A DNA stretch of 64,000 nt from JBHENC01 sp046262295. GTDB taxonomy: Bacteria; Acidobacteriota; Blastocatellia; Pyrinomonadales; Pyrinomonadaceae. A program made the position numbers and the translations under genes. Below, piece by piece: positions 17,975 through 26,052 of this stretch. The notes beneath the pieces were generated by a model. It had not been told where the DNA came from. It saw only the letters and a program-made list of their open reading frames with translations, and searched no databases. Positions within the stretch are counted from its first letter, which is position 1. Every line of letters starts with the position of its first letter. Where the stretch lies: contig JBHENC010000002.1 of NCBI GenBank assembly GCA_046262295.1, positions 434,001 through 498,000 on the forward strand, in the 5' to 3' direction.

Positions 17975-18955
17975 ATGGCAACACGACCAACAGAGAACGA
18001 GCCGACCGCTTGGGAACGCTATAAGCCGCTCGCTGCCGCCGCGTTCGGCATCCTTGCGTTCCTTCTGCTCGTGCGTATGTTCTTCTTCGATTCTTCAAGC
18101 TCTACGACGCCGAAGCGAAACTCAAATTCCAAGTCGTCTCTTTCCTCGTCATCTTCACGCACGAAAACAACTGAAGTGTCGGGTGCTTCGCCCGCGCAGG
18201 TGCGCGAGCAAAAGCAGGAACTCGCGCCGCCGCAGCCGATCATCTACAACCCGGAAACGGCCGCCGCGCCGGACGCCGGACGCAACATTTTCTCTTTCTA
18301 CACGCCGACGCCGAAGCCTGCGCCGTCTGCTTCCGGGATCATTGCGACGACTACGCCGCAACCGACGCCGCAGCCTGCGCCACCTTTGATTCTCGCTTCC
18401 GTTTCGCCCGCGAACGTCTATGCGCGCACAGGCGATTTCACGCTCGACGTGACCGGCGACAAGTTTACGCCTGCCGCGCGCGTCAACTTCGACGGGCGCG
18501 AACTCCCGACACGCTTTGTCAGCCCGCAGCAGCTTTCAGCCAGCGTGCCCGCCGCGTTGATTGCGGGCGACGGCGCACGGCAAATATCCGTGCGGACGCC
18601 CGACGGCACACTCTTTTCCAACAACGCGACGCTCAACGTCCAACCGCCGCCCGTGCCGAACTATGTTTACGTCGGCATCATCGGCGGACAGCGGTTCAAC
18701 GACACCGCCGTTGTGAAAGAAAGGAACGGCAACGATCTTTTGAACTTGCAGCGCGGCGACACGGTCGGCGGGCGTTTTCGCGTCACGAGTATTTCAGAGC
18801 GCGAACTTGTGTTGACCGACACGCAGTTGCGTATCAAGCACGCGCTTCCGCTCACAGGCGACGCGGCAAGCGTCAACAATCCGGGCAATCGCGGCAGCGG
18901 CCCGACGCCGATCGCCCGCCCGCCGCAAGCTGCCGACGATGATAATGAGCCTTAA
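17975..18955 (+). CDS. PilP/GspC-like protein with IPT/TIG domain
   Basis: The product is 326 aa. One transmembrane helix (about 19-37) is followed by a Ser-rich then Pro-rich linker (to about 140) containing GRNIFSFY, a short motif like the RNPF/RNIF segment of PilP and GspC. An IPT/TIG immunoglobulin-like domain follows (about 142-220, ILASVSPANVYARTGDFTLDVTG). A C-terminal beta domain (about 225-300) resembles the HR domain of GspC/PilP that contacts the secretin. The inserted IPT domain is not in classical PilP. Position after pilO fits the PilP slot. No secretin gene follows. Confidence 0.7.
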   Translation: MATRPTENEPTAWERYKPLAAAAFGILAFLLLVRMFFFDSSSSTTPKRNSNSKSSLSSSSSRTKTTEVSGASPAQVREQKQELAPPQPIIYNPETAAAPDAGRNIFSFYTPTPKPAPSASGIIATTTPQPTPQPAPPLILASVSPANVYARTGDFTLDVTGDKFTPAARVNFDGRELPTRFVSPQQLSASVPAALIAGDGARQISVRTPDGTLFSNNATLNVQPPPVPNYVYVGIIGGQRFNDTAVVKERNGNDLLNLQRGDTVGGRFRVTSISERELVLTDTQLRIKHALPLTGDAASVNNPGNRGSGPTPIARPPQAADDDNEP

Positions 18956-19697
18956 AGCCAAAGCTAATCTTTACGCCGCCGCCAGTGTCTTCGCCGCCGC
19001 GCCTTCGCGCGCTGCTGCCGCAGCCGTTGATGCGCGCGTAGATTGCAGAGATGGTGAGCGCGGTTATACGCTCGTCGCGTTGCTTGCGTTGATGACCATC
19101 TTCGCTATTTTTGCGATGGCCGCCGCGCCAAGCATTCACCAGCAGAATCTTCGCGCGAAAGAAGCGGAAGCTATCTCGCGCGGCGAAGAAGTCGCGGAAG
19201 CGATTCGTCTCTACGTGGTTTATAACAACGGGCGTTTGCCGACTTCGATAAATCAATTGCTGGAAGGCGTTCCGCGCGGCACAAAGAAGATTCAAATTCT
19301 GCGTGCGGAAGCGGCACGCGATCCGCTCACAAACTCCGGCGAGTGGCGTTTGATTAAAAAGAACGATCCGGCCGTGATTGATTTCGTGCGTGACCTCACC
19401 ACTTTTGCGGGCGTCGCTCCGGCTTTCGCAAGCAGTCAACGAACGCAAGCTCTGAGCGCCGGTATCCCGCGCGTTAATGTGCTGCTCAATCTCAAGTCAA
19501 ACGATACCGACTCTAAAAGCAGCAGCAGCGATGGCAGCACGACGGACGACACCGTTGAAGGCCCCTTCATCGGAGTTGCGAGCCGCAGCAGAAGCAGTTC
19601 GGTGATTAACTACTACGGCATTGACCATCACGACGGCTGGATTTTTACGGCGGCAATTAATCCGCGCTGCGATACCTCATCCGTTTCATGCGAGTAG
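18939..19697 (+). CDS. Type IV pseudopilin-like protein lacking Glu5
   Basis: The product is 252 aa and overlaps the previous gene by 17 bp. A prepilin-type cleavage site is seen as RG-YTLVALLALMTIFAIF at 41-58, after an unusually long leader of about 42 residues; internal start M3 is possible. Mature position 5 is Ala instead of the near-invariant Glu, as in the tip pseudopilin GspK. The soluble part begins with a helix containing EEVAEAIRLYVVYNNGRLPTS and has a Ser/Asp-rich loop (about 186-205). It may be a minor tip subunit. It is the last gene of the operon. Confidence 0.75.
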   Translation: MIMSLKAKANLYAAASVFAAAPSRAAAAAVDARVDCRDGERGYTLVALLALMTIFAIFAMAAAPSIHQQNLRAKEAEAISRGEEVAEAIRLYVVYNNGRLPTSINQLLEGVPRGTKKIQILRAEAARDPLTNSGEWRLIKKNDPAVIDFVRDLTTFAGVAPAFASSQRTQALSAGIPRVNVLLNLKSNDTDSKSSSSDGSTTDDTVEGPFIGVASRSRSSSVINYYGIDHHDGWIFTAAINPRCDTSSVSCE

Positions 19698-19865
19698 CCT
19701 CTTAGCACAATAGCTCCTCTAAAAATCATACATTCGACGATGCGCCGCAAGCAGTTTTGAAGGAACCGCCTGATCGTTTGTTGGTTGCGTTCGCTCAAAA
19801 ATCTTTCCTGAAGAAGAACTTCGCGCGCGCAAGTAAAAAATCTTTTCGCGTTTAATAATAAATTG

Positions 19866-19894
19866 TTGACATCCACTGCGATTGCGTTTATATA
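19866..19894 (+). promoter_or_regulatory. Sigma70-type promoter of the mini-protein gene
   Basis: TTGACA (19866-19871), 17 bp, then TATATA (19889-19894). The -35 box is perfect and the spacing ideal. It predicts a leader of about 90 nt for the 53-residue gene at 19993. Confidence 0.8.
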
Positions 19895-19921
19895 ACAATA
19901 TGTTGTGCGCCGCTTACGCTA

Positions 19922-19958
19922 GGCCACAAGGAAGAATTTTGTACAGTATCTTGTGGTC
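19922..19958 (+). promoter_or_regulatory. Leader hairpin upstream of mini-protein gene
   Basis: GGCCACAAG (19922-19930) pairs with CTTGTGGTC (19950-19958) over nine pairs including one wobble, with a 19-nt loop. It sits in the predicted 5' leader, 15 nt before the AAAGGAG ribosome site. It may stabilise the mRNA. Confidence 0.5.
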
Positions 19959-19992
19959 ACGGCACTAACTGATAAAGGAGCAGCAACAACCT

Positions 19993-20154
19993 ATGGCAAC
20001 TAAAAAAGCAGCAGGTAAGTCTTCGAGCAAGTCCTCGGCCAAGAAATCATCCGGCGGATCAAAGGGCAGCTCGAAGAGCAGCAGTTCAAAGGGCGGCTCG
20101 AAGAAGGGCGGCTCGAAGAAGGGCGGCTCGAAGAAGGGCGGCTCGAAGAAGTAA
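19993..20154 (+). CDS. 53-residue Lys/Ser/Gly-rich mini-protein
   Basis: It reads MATKKAAGKSSSKSSAKKSS then more Lys/Ser/Gly, ending in four copies of GGSKK. It contains only A, G, K, M, S and T and is strongly basic. Support for translation: consensus promoter, leader hairpin, AAAGGAG 12 nt before the ATG, and a terminator 78 nt after the stop. The composition resembles histone-H1-like tails and may bind DNA, RNA or polyphosphate; that is inference. It is not related to the pseudopilin upstream. A disordered cationic tail is expected, with no fold. Confidence 0.8.
   Translation: MATKKAAGKSSSKSSAKKSSGGSKGSSKSSSSKGGSKKGGSKKGGSKKGGSKK
20092..20151 (+). repeat. Four identical 15-bp tandem repeats
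   Basis: GGCGGCTCGAAGAAG is repeated four times without change, encoding GGSKK each time. The DNA identity implies recent expansion or gene conversion, so copy number may vary between strains. Confidence 0.97.
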
Positions 20155-20231
20155 CTTAACCTTACGTAGTACGACAGCAACCTTCCATAGGCGCACGCGA
20201 TTTACGGCCCGCTCAACGATGGCCTTTATAT

Positions 20232-20277
20232 AGAACGGCGAACGGCTTCGACTCAGAAGCTCGCCGTTCTTTTTCTT
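20232..20277 (+). terminator. Intrinsic terminator of mini-protein gene
   Basis: AGAACGGCGA (20232-20241) pairs perfectly with TCGCCGTTCT (20261-20270), followed by TTTTCTTT. A 19-nt loop separates the arms. Confidence 0.9.
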
Positions 20278-20381
20278 TGGCGACCTTCTACGACTTCTTG
20301 CGCTGCCCACGCTTCATCCCGTATGCTCATCGCACAAGCTACGCCGACGCATAAATCAAGAGAGGTAAAACCAACAGCTAT

Positions 20382-20723
20382 ATGAGAGAAATGGACGAAC
20401 GACCTTGGGGGCGCTACGAAGTCTTGGAAGAGAAGCCCGGCTATAAAGTCAAAAGAATCGAGGTCAAGCCGGGGGCGCGTCTCAGTTTGCAAAAGCACGC
20501 GCGACGCGCCGAACACTGGGTCGTCGTCAACGGCATCGCCGATGTTGTGTGCGGCACGCGCGAGCTGCAGCTTAAACAAGGCGAGCACATAAATATTCCG
20601 CTCGGCACAGTCCACCGGCTCGGCAACAGCTCCGATCAATTGATGACGCTCATCGAAGTGCAACTCGGCGATTATCTAGGTGAAGACGACATCGTGCGGC
20701 TCGAAGATGATTACAAGCGATGA
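20382..20723 (+). CDS. Cupin, mannose-6-phosphate isomerase type II-like
   Basis: The product is 113 aa, a single cupin barrel. RPWGRYEVLEEKPGYKVKRI and the metal-site segments LQKHARRAEHWVVVNG and IPLGTVHRLGN match the C-terminal isomerase cupin of ManC/WbpW proteins. The nucleotidyltransferase half is absent, so this is the stand-alone form that interconverts mannose-6-P and fructose-6-P or a related sugar phosphate. It is about 100 nt upstream of trmL. M4 (20391) is an alternative start. Confidence 0.85.
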   Translation: MREMDERPWGRYEVLEEKPGYKVKRIEVKPGARLSLQKHARRAEHWVVVNGIADVVCGTRELQLKQGEHINIPLGTVHRLGNSSDQLMTLIEVQLGDYLGEDDIVRLEDDYKR

Positions 20724-20820
20724 GTGTTCAGTAATCAGTTTTCAGTCTTCAGCAAATCAGTCTTCAGCAAAGCTGATAGCGCCTTCTTCTGAAAACCGAA
20801 AACTCAAAACTGTAAACTGA
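20724..20820. repeat. Heptad-repeat hairpin element (NNTTCAG units)
   Basis: The left half is a chain of 7-nt units ending in TCAG (TGTTCAG, TAATCAG, TTTTCAG, TCTTCAG). After a TAGCGCCTT loop region the right half is CTGAAAA, CCGAAAA, CTCAAAA, CTGTAAA. The halves pair imperfectly. It fills the whole space between the cupin and trmL genes and shares its loop and units with the element at 23278-23332. Confidence 0.65.
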
Positions 20821-20825
20821 CGATC

Positions 20826-21298
20826 ATGATTAGCGTCGCGCTTGTCGAGCCGGAGATTCCGCCGAACACGGGTAACATCGCGCGCCTGTGCGCCGCCAAC
20901 TATGTTCCGCTGCACATTGTCGGCGCAACGGGCTTTCGGCTTGACGAGCGCGCGGTGCGTCGTGCGGGCTTGGACTACTGGCCGGAAGTGAATCTTGCGC
21001 GCCATCTTGATATGGACGCGCTCGTGGAAGCCGTGCCGGAAGCGCGCTTCGTTTATCTTTCGACCAAAGCAGAAATTTCGTATACNNNNNNNCCGAATGG
21101 CAGTACGGCGCAAACGATTGTCTAGTGTTCGGTAGAGAAACGCGCGGCCTGCCGGAAGAATTGCTGCGCGCCAATTGGGATAGATGCCTGACGATCCCTA
21201 TGCTCAACCCGAAGATACGCAGCCTCAACCTCGCTACCTCCGTCGCCATCGTCCTCTACGAAGCCCTGCGGCAAACCGGCGCGATCAAAGCAAAGTAG
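20826..21298 (+). CDS. trmL: tRNA (cytidine/uridine-34-2'-O)-methyltransferase (interrupted by Ns)
   Basis: SPOUT-family enzyme that 2'-O-methylates the wobble base of certain leucine tRNAs. The first part, MISVALVEPEIPPNTGNIAR through about 86 residues, is in one frame. After seven undetermined bases the second part resumes in another frame with VFGRETRGLPEELL and PMLNPKIRSLNLATSVAIVL, the knotted SAM-binding motifs. Start and stop are out of frame by the counted distance, so the N-run length is not the true length; the gene itself is probably intact. About 157 residues in total is normal for TrmL. Confidence 0.85.
21086..21092. other. Run of seven Ns (assembly gap or masked bases)
   Basis: Seven undetermined bases lie inside trmL. 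Keeping both flanks in one reading frame requires a gap length of 8, 5 or another value equal to 2 modulo 3, not 7. Confidence 0.95.
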
Positions 21299-21369
21299 GA
21301 AATGTGAAGGCGGAAGTATGAAGTGAAGATGTTGGTTACTTCAGACTCCCCGAAGCTGCGCCTTCGTAT

Positions 21370-21420
21370 CTTTTCGTCGTGTATGGTAAGATAACTGTTT
21401 ACTTATCACACGACGAAAAG
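21370..21420 (+). promoter_or_regulatory. Leader hairpin upstream of typA
   Basis: CTTTTCGTCGTGT (21370-21382) is exactly complementary to ACACGACGAAAAG (21408-21420), a 13-bp stem with a 25-nt loop that can pair further inside. It ends 20 nt before the GGGGAG ribosome site. It might be the terminator of trmL or an RNA switch for typA. A T-tract is absent, favouring a leader role. Confidence 0.5.
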
Positions 21421-21447
21421 CAGAACTGTAGACAGTGTAGGGGAGTT

Positions 21448-23265
21448 ATGACTGAAGCTAGAAAAGAGATACGCAACATCGCCATTATCGCGCACGTGGA
21501 TCACGGCAAGACGACGCTGGTTGACGCGATGCTCAAACAGTCGGGGACGTTCCGCGACAACGAGACGGTCAGAGACCGCGTGATGGACTCGATGGACTTG
21601 GAGCGCGAGCGCGGCATCACGATCATGGCGAAGAACACCGCTGTGCGTTTCGGCGACGTGAAGATCAACATCCTGGACACGCCGGGACACGCCGATTTCG
21701 GCGGCGAAGTAGAGCGGGTGTTGAAGATGGTGGACGGCGTGATGCTGCTGGTTGATGCGGCGGAAGGCTGCTTGCCGCAAACGCGCTTCGTGTTGCGCAA
21801 AGCTCTGGAAGCGCGTCTGCCGACCATTGCCGTCGTTAATAAAATTGACCGGCACGACGCGCGCCCGACGGAAGTCGTAGACGAAATCTACGAACTGTTC
21901 TTAGACCTCGATGCCACCGACGCGCAAATCGAGTTTCCGATTCTCTACGCCATTTCGCGCGAAGGCATGGCGAAGAAAAATCTGACGGATGAATCGAACA
22001 GCTTGCGCCCGCTCTTTGAACAGATCGTCGAAACGATTCCTGCGCCCGTCGCGCTTCGCACAGACGCTTTGCAGCTTCTCGTCGCTAATATTGATTACGA
22101 TCCTTACGTCGGTCGCCTCGCCATCGGGCGCATCTTCTCCGGCGAGATTGCTCTGGGCGATCAAGTCTCGATCATCAAACGCGACGGCTCGATTCAAAAG
22201 ACGCGCGTCTCGCAGCTTTATGCCTTCGAGGGACTCAAGCGTGAGGCTATCGAACGCGCGCATTTCGGGGACATCGTTGCGCTCGCAGGCATGGAAGGAA
22301 TCGAAATCGGAGAAACTATTTCGAGCGCCGACAATCCGCAGAGGCTTCCCGTTATCGCGGTTGACGAACCGACGATCTCTATGATCTTCGGCGTCAACAA
22401 TTCGCCGTTCGCGGGGCGCGAAGGCAAGTTCGTGACCTCCAGACAAATCAAAGAGCGGCTTGAAAAAGAGACGCTCGGCAACGTCTCGATCAGAGTCGCA
22501 GACACGGAATCGCCGGATCAATTCAAAGTTTCGGGGCGCGGCGAATTGCAACTGGCGATTCTCATAGAGATGATGCGCCGCGATAGTTACGAACTGCAGG
22601 TCTCGAAGCCGGAAGTCATCACGCAGAAGGTTGACGGCAAACTCTTGGAGCCGATTGAGCAAGTCGTCGTTGATTGCCCGGAAGAATTTATCGGCGTCGT
22701 GACGGAAGCGTTGGGGCGGCGCAAAGGGCAGATGATGAAGATGGTCAATCATGGCACGGGGCGCGTGCGCCTCGAGTATGAAGCGCCGTCGCGCGGCCTG
22801 ATCGGATTTCGCGGCGAGTTTCTGACGGAGACGAAAGGCACCGGGCTTCTCAACACTTTGTTCCTGCGCTTCGACGAATGGCAGGGCGACATACGCGGGC
22901 GCGCGACGGGTTCGCTCGTCTCAGACCGCGCGGGCGAAACGACGACTTACGCGCTGTACAATTTACAGGAGCGCGGCATGATGTTCGTGCGCCCACAGAC
23001 CAAAGTTTACGAAGGCATGGTTATCGGCGAGAACGCGCGCGCCGTTGATCTGGACGTGAACGCGATTAAAGAAAAGAAGCTGACCAATATGCGCGCCGCC
23101 TCTGCCGACGAAGCGATGCGCCTTGTGCCCGTCAAAGAATTATCGCTCGAACAGGCGCTCGAATTTATCGCCGACGACGAACTGGTCGAAGTGACGCCGC
23201 AAACAATCCGCCTGCGAAAACGAGTACTGCGCGCCAACGAACGCCCGAAACGCAAGGAAGGATGA
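21448..23265 (+). CDS. typA: Ribosome-associated GTPase TypA/BipA
   Basis: The product is 605 aa. A translational GTPase related to EF-G that aids 50S assembly, especially in cold or stress. P-loop AHVDHGKT (15-22), switch RGITI, DTPGHADF and NKID are all present. Domains II and III and the BipA-specific C-terminal domain follow, with EYEAPSRGLIGFRGEFLTETKG diagnostic of TypA. ATG 21448 is chosen because GGGGAG immediately precedes it and conserved homology begins at residue 5; a longer in-frame extension upstream would run through the hairpin. Confidence 0.97.
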   Translation: MTEARKEIRNIAIIAHVDHGKTTLVDAMLKQSGTFRDNETVRDRVMDSMDLERERGITIMAKNTAVRFGDVKINILDTPGHADFGGEVERVLKMVDGVMLLVDAAEGCLPQTRFVLRKALEARLPTIAVVNKIDRHDARPTEVVDEIYELFLDLDATDAQIEFPILYAISREGMAKKNLTDESNSLRPLFEQIVETIPAPVALRTDALQLLVANIDYDPYVGRLAIGRIFSGEIALGDQVSIIKRDGSIQKTRVSQLYAFEGLKREAIERAHFGDIVALAGMEGIEIGETISSADNPQRLPVIAVDEPTISMIFGVNNSPFAGREGKFVTSRQIKERLEKETLGNVSIRVADTESPDQFKVSGRGELQLAILIEMMRRDSYELQVSKPEVITQKVDGKLLEPIEQVVVDCPEEFIGVVTEALGRRKGQMMKMVNHGTGRVRLEYEAPSRGLIGFRGEFLTETKGTGLLNTLFLRFDEWQGDIRGRATGSLVSDRAGETTTYALYNLQERGMMFVRPQTKVYEGMVIGENARAVDLDVNAIKEKKLTNMRAASADEAMRLVPVKELSLEQALEFIADDELVEVTPQTIRLRKRVLRANERPKRKEG

Positions 23266-23277
23266 GGAGTAGTTTTC

Positions 23278-23332
23278 AGTTTTGAGCTTATAGTTTTCAG
23301 CGCCTTTAACTGAAAACTATAAGCTCAAAACT
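23278..23332. repeat. 23-bp perfect heptad-unit hairpin
   Basis: The left arm (23278-23300) and right arm (23310-23332) are exact complements over 23 bp with a 9-nt loop CGCCTTTAA. The arm is made of 7-nt blocks (TTTTGAG, CTTATAG, TTTTCAG), and one more TTTTCAG unit precedes it. It lies after typA and reaches into the stop codon of the opposing small gene. It may serve as a bidirectional terminator. Confidence 0.85.
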
Positions 23333-23504
23333 ATTTAATTCCCGGCTTCGTCGTTTCATCTTCCTCATCGTCATTGTCTTTCGCCGGATCGTAAATCTCG
23401 TAGTTGGTCGCATCGTCGTAGTAGTAGCTGCGCTTGGATTCGTCCTCGCCTGCTACGGGCGGCGCGTCTTTTTGTTCTGGTGTATCATCGCGCTGTTCGT
23501 TCAT
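23331..23504 (-). CDS. 57-residue acidic small protein
   Basis: The reverse strand reads MNEQRDDTPEQKDAPPVAGE, then a Tyr/Asp-rich core SYYYDDATNYEIYDP and an acidic tail ending TTKPGIK. AGGGAG lies a few bases before the ATG, a good ribosome site. It is convergent with typA and its stop codon overlaps the 23-bp hairpin. No known family is recognised. The tyrosine-aspartate centre and lack of hydrophobic residues suggest a disordered or binding peptide. Confidence 0.65.
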   Translation of the reverse strand: MNEQRDDTPEQKDAPPVAGEDESKRSYYYDDATNYEIYDPAKDNDDEEDETTKPGIK

Positions 23505-23571
23505 CTTCGTCTCCCTTAAATAAAGTCGCCCGGTTCACGCGCGAAAATTTAGCACAGAAAACGTCAAGCCT

Positions 23572-26028
23572 ATGTTGATTTGTAGACACAGACGCGCCCG
23601 CTTCGCTCTCGCGTTGATCGTGGCTTTCGCTTGCCAGCTTGCGCCCGCTTTCGCGCAAGAAGACAGGCTTGGTAGCAACGCGGATGCGCTGACGGTGCGC
23701 GATATTATGGCAGAGCCTTCGATTGCCGGGATGCGTCCCGAAGGCGAAAAAGTTTCGCCGGACGGTGCGCTCGCCGCTTTTTTGTGGAGCGAACGCGGAC
23801 GCGAGCCCCGCGATCTGTACGTTGTGCGAACAAGCGGCAGCGAGCGTCCGAAGCTTTTAGTGCGCGCGGTGGATAAGCCGCAAGACGCGCGTTCGGATGC
23901 GACGACAACGACCGGCATAACGTCAACCACGCGCGATGAAGCGCGCACGGGCGGCGAGCGTAAGGAAGAGCGCGTGATGCAGCGTGATGCGGCGCAAACC
24001 GCGCGCGAGCAAACGGTCAGCGGCATCGAATGGTCGCCGGACTCAAAGCGACTGCTCTTTTCCAGAAACGGCGATCTATATATCGTCGGCATTAATGGTT
24101 CTTCGATTGTGCCGCGCCGTTTGACGCGCACTGTCGCGCCGGAAATCGCCGCACGCTGGCTCGCAGACAATCAACGCATCCTTTATCAATCGGCGGGAAA
24201 TCTCTACACGCTCGATGTTGATCATGCGTCGCTTGTGCAGCTAACGCGCGAAGGCAGCGGCGGCAATAGTAGTAGCGGCGGCGCACAACAGACAGGCGGG
24301 CAGGGAACGGTTAATAACGCTGCGACGATTACCGGCGCGCAGGTTTCGGATGACGGCACGCGCGTCGCTTATGTCGTTTCCGACAATTCAAAGCAGCGCG
24401 CGATTTTTGTGCCGGACTATACGGGCGAATTCGTCACTGCGCCGACTGTGCGACGCGGCTGGACGGATCAGCGCGTGCAAATTATCGCCACCGACGGCGC
24501 ACAGGAGCGCGCGACGTTAATCAAGCTTCCCGCTCCCGAAGGCGTCTCTTACATACGCGGCGTGCGTTGGACACAGGACGACACGTCGCTCGTCGTTGAT
24601 CGCATTGATCGTGATACCAAGCGCCGCCAGCTTTTTCTCGCCGCCGTTAATAGCAACGCAAACGCGCCCGCCAGTGAAACGGCTGCAACGCTCGTTGACG
24701 AAGAAACGGATGCGAAGTGGGTCGCGCCGCTCTCGCGCATCGTCGAACCGTCGCCGAAAAATGACGCGCTTCTTTTCGCTTCCGAACGCGACGGCTTCAA
24801 TCACCTGTATCTCGCGCCGCTCAACGAAAAGAAGATCGGCAACACGGCGAACGCGCGCCGCTCCACGCCTTCTCAGAACAATGCGCCTTCAAACGTGCGC
24901 CAATTAACGCGCGGCAACTGGGAAGTGAACTGGGCGAGTTGGCTGCCCGACGGCGCGACGGTAGTCTATTCGTCAACCGAAGCGTCAACCGCCGAGCGTC
25001 ACCTTTATGCGCTCGATACGCGAACCGGAAAAACAGAACGCCTGCCGACCGCGAGCGGCATGAACACAGACCCGCAAGTTTCCAAAAACGGCGCAACGAT
25101 TCTCTACGAGCATTCGGAGTGGAATGCGCCGAATGATCTTTATGCGCTGCGCCTGCCATCGAATTCCGAAGCCATCGGCAGCGCACCGCAAAGATTGACC
25201 GACACCGTGCCCGCGCGCTTCAAGCAAATTAACTGGGCACGCCCGCAGTTCGTCGAGTACACGGCCAAAGACGGCAAGCCTGTGAAGGCGCGCATTTACA
25301 CGCCGCCCGATTTCGATAAAACGAAAAAATATCCGGCAGTCGTTTTTGTTCACGGCGCGGGCTATTTGCAGAACGTCGTCAATGGTTGGAATAACTATTA
25401 CCGCGAGGCGATGTTCAATCACATCTTAGCGCGGCTCGGCTACATCGTGCTGGATGTTGATTACAGAGGCTCGCTCGGTTACGGGCGCGAATGGCGCACG
25501 GATGTTTACGATTTTCTGGGCGGCCTCGATCTGCAAGACGAACTCGACGGTATTGATTACGTCGTCCAAAACTACGCGGTTGATCCAAGGCGCGTAGGGA
25601 TTTACGGCGGCTCTTACGGCGGCTTTATGGCGGAGATGGCGGCGATGCGCGCACCTGAAAAAATTGCGTGCGCGGCGGCGTTGCGTCCCGTCGCGGATTG
25701 GAAAAACTATTACGCTTCGTCGCCCGTTTACACAACGGAGCGGCTTGGTTTCCCTGACAAAAACCCGGAAGCCTATCGCCGCAGCTCGCCCGTTAGTTAC
25801 GCGGACAAGCTGCAACGCCCGCTCCTGATCCTGCACGGCTTCGTGGACGACAACGTGTTTTTTCAAGACAGCGTGCAACTCGTCGAAAAGTTGATCGAAC
25901 TCGGCAAGACGGAGTACTTCGACGTGATGTTTTATCCGAAAGAGAGTCACGGGTTCACGAAGCCTGAAAGCTGGACGGACGAGTACGCACGCATCCTGAA
26001 ATTCTTCGACGCGCATCTGACGCGCTAA
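23572..26028 (+). CDS. Secreted S9-family prolyl oligopeptidase / dipeptidyl aminopeptidase
   Basis: The product is 818 aa with a signal peptide (cut near AFAQ, residue 29). Residues about 40-540 form a WD/PD40-like beta-propeller (for example SGIEWSPDSKRLLFSRNGDLYIV). The alpha/beta-hydrolase follows: nucleophile Ser681 in GGSYGGF, Asp759/760 in HGFVDDNV, and His793 in ESHGF. It probably removes dipeptides from, or cleaves after proline in, exported peptides. A Gly/Ser/Thr-rich insert lies near 225-245. thiE follows 24 bp later. Confidence 0.95.
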   Translation: MLICRHRRARFALALIVAFACQLAPAFAQEDRLGSNADALTVRDIMAEPSIAGMRPEGEKVSPDGALAAFLWSERGREPRDLYVVRTSGSERPKLLVRAVDKPQDARSDATTTTGITSTTRDEARTGGERKEERVMQRDAAQTAREQTVSGIEWSPDSKRLLFSRNGDLYIVGINGSSIVPRRLTRTVAPEIAARWLADNQRILYQSAGNLYTLDVDHASLVQLTREGSGGNSSSGGAQQTGGQGTVNNAATITGAQVSDDGTRVAYVVSDNSKQRAIFVPDYTGEFVTAPTVRRGWTDQRVQIIATDGAQERATLIKLPAPEGVSYIRGVRWTQDDTSLVVDRIDRDTKRRQLFLAAVNSNANAPASETAATLVDEETDAKWVAPLSRIVEPSPKNDALLFASERDGFNHLYLAPLNEKKIGNTANARRSTPSQNNAPSNVRQLTRGNWEVNWASWLPDGATVVYSSTEASTAERHLYALDTRTGKTERLPTASGMNTDPQVSKNGATILYEHSEWNAPNDLYALRLPSNSEAIGSAPQRLTDTVPARFKQINWARPQFVEYTAKDGKPVKARIYTPPDFDKTKKYPAVVFVHGAGYLQNVVNGWNNYYREAMFNHILARLGYIVLDVDYRGSLGYGREWRTDVYDFLGGLDLQDELDGIDYVVQNYAVDPRRVGIYGGSYGGFMAEMAAMRAPEKIACAAALRPVADWKNYYASSPVYTTERLGFPDKNPEAYRRSSPVSYADKLQRPLLILHGFVDDNVFFQDSVQLVEKLIELGKTEYFDVMFYPKESHGFTKPESWTDEYARILKFFDAHLTR

Positions 26029-26052
26029 CGTGCGGGAAGCCGAAACAAAAAC

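Noticed and set aside
21901..22752. 283-residue frame antisense to typA
   Set aside because: Mirror of conserved TypA codons; no domain or ribosome site.
26029..26052. TPP riboswitch for thiE
   Set aside because: Only 24 bp separates thiE from the S9 gene, too short for the element.
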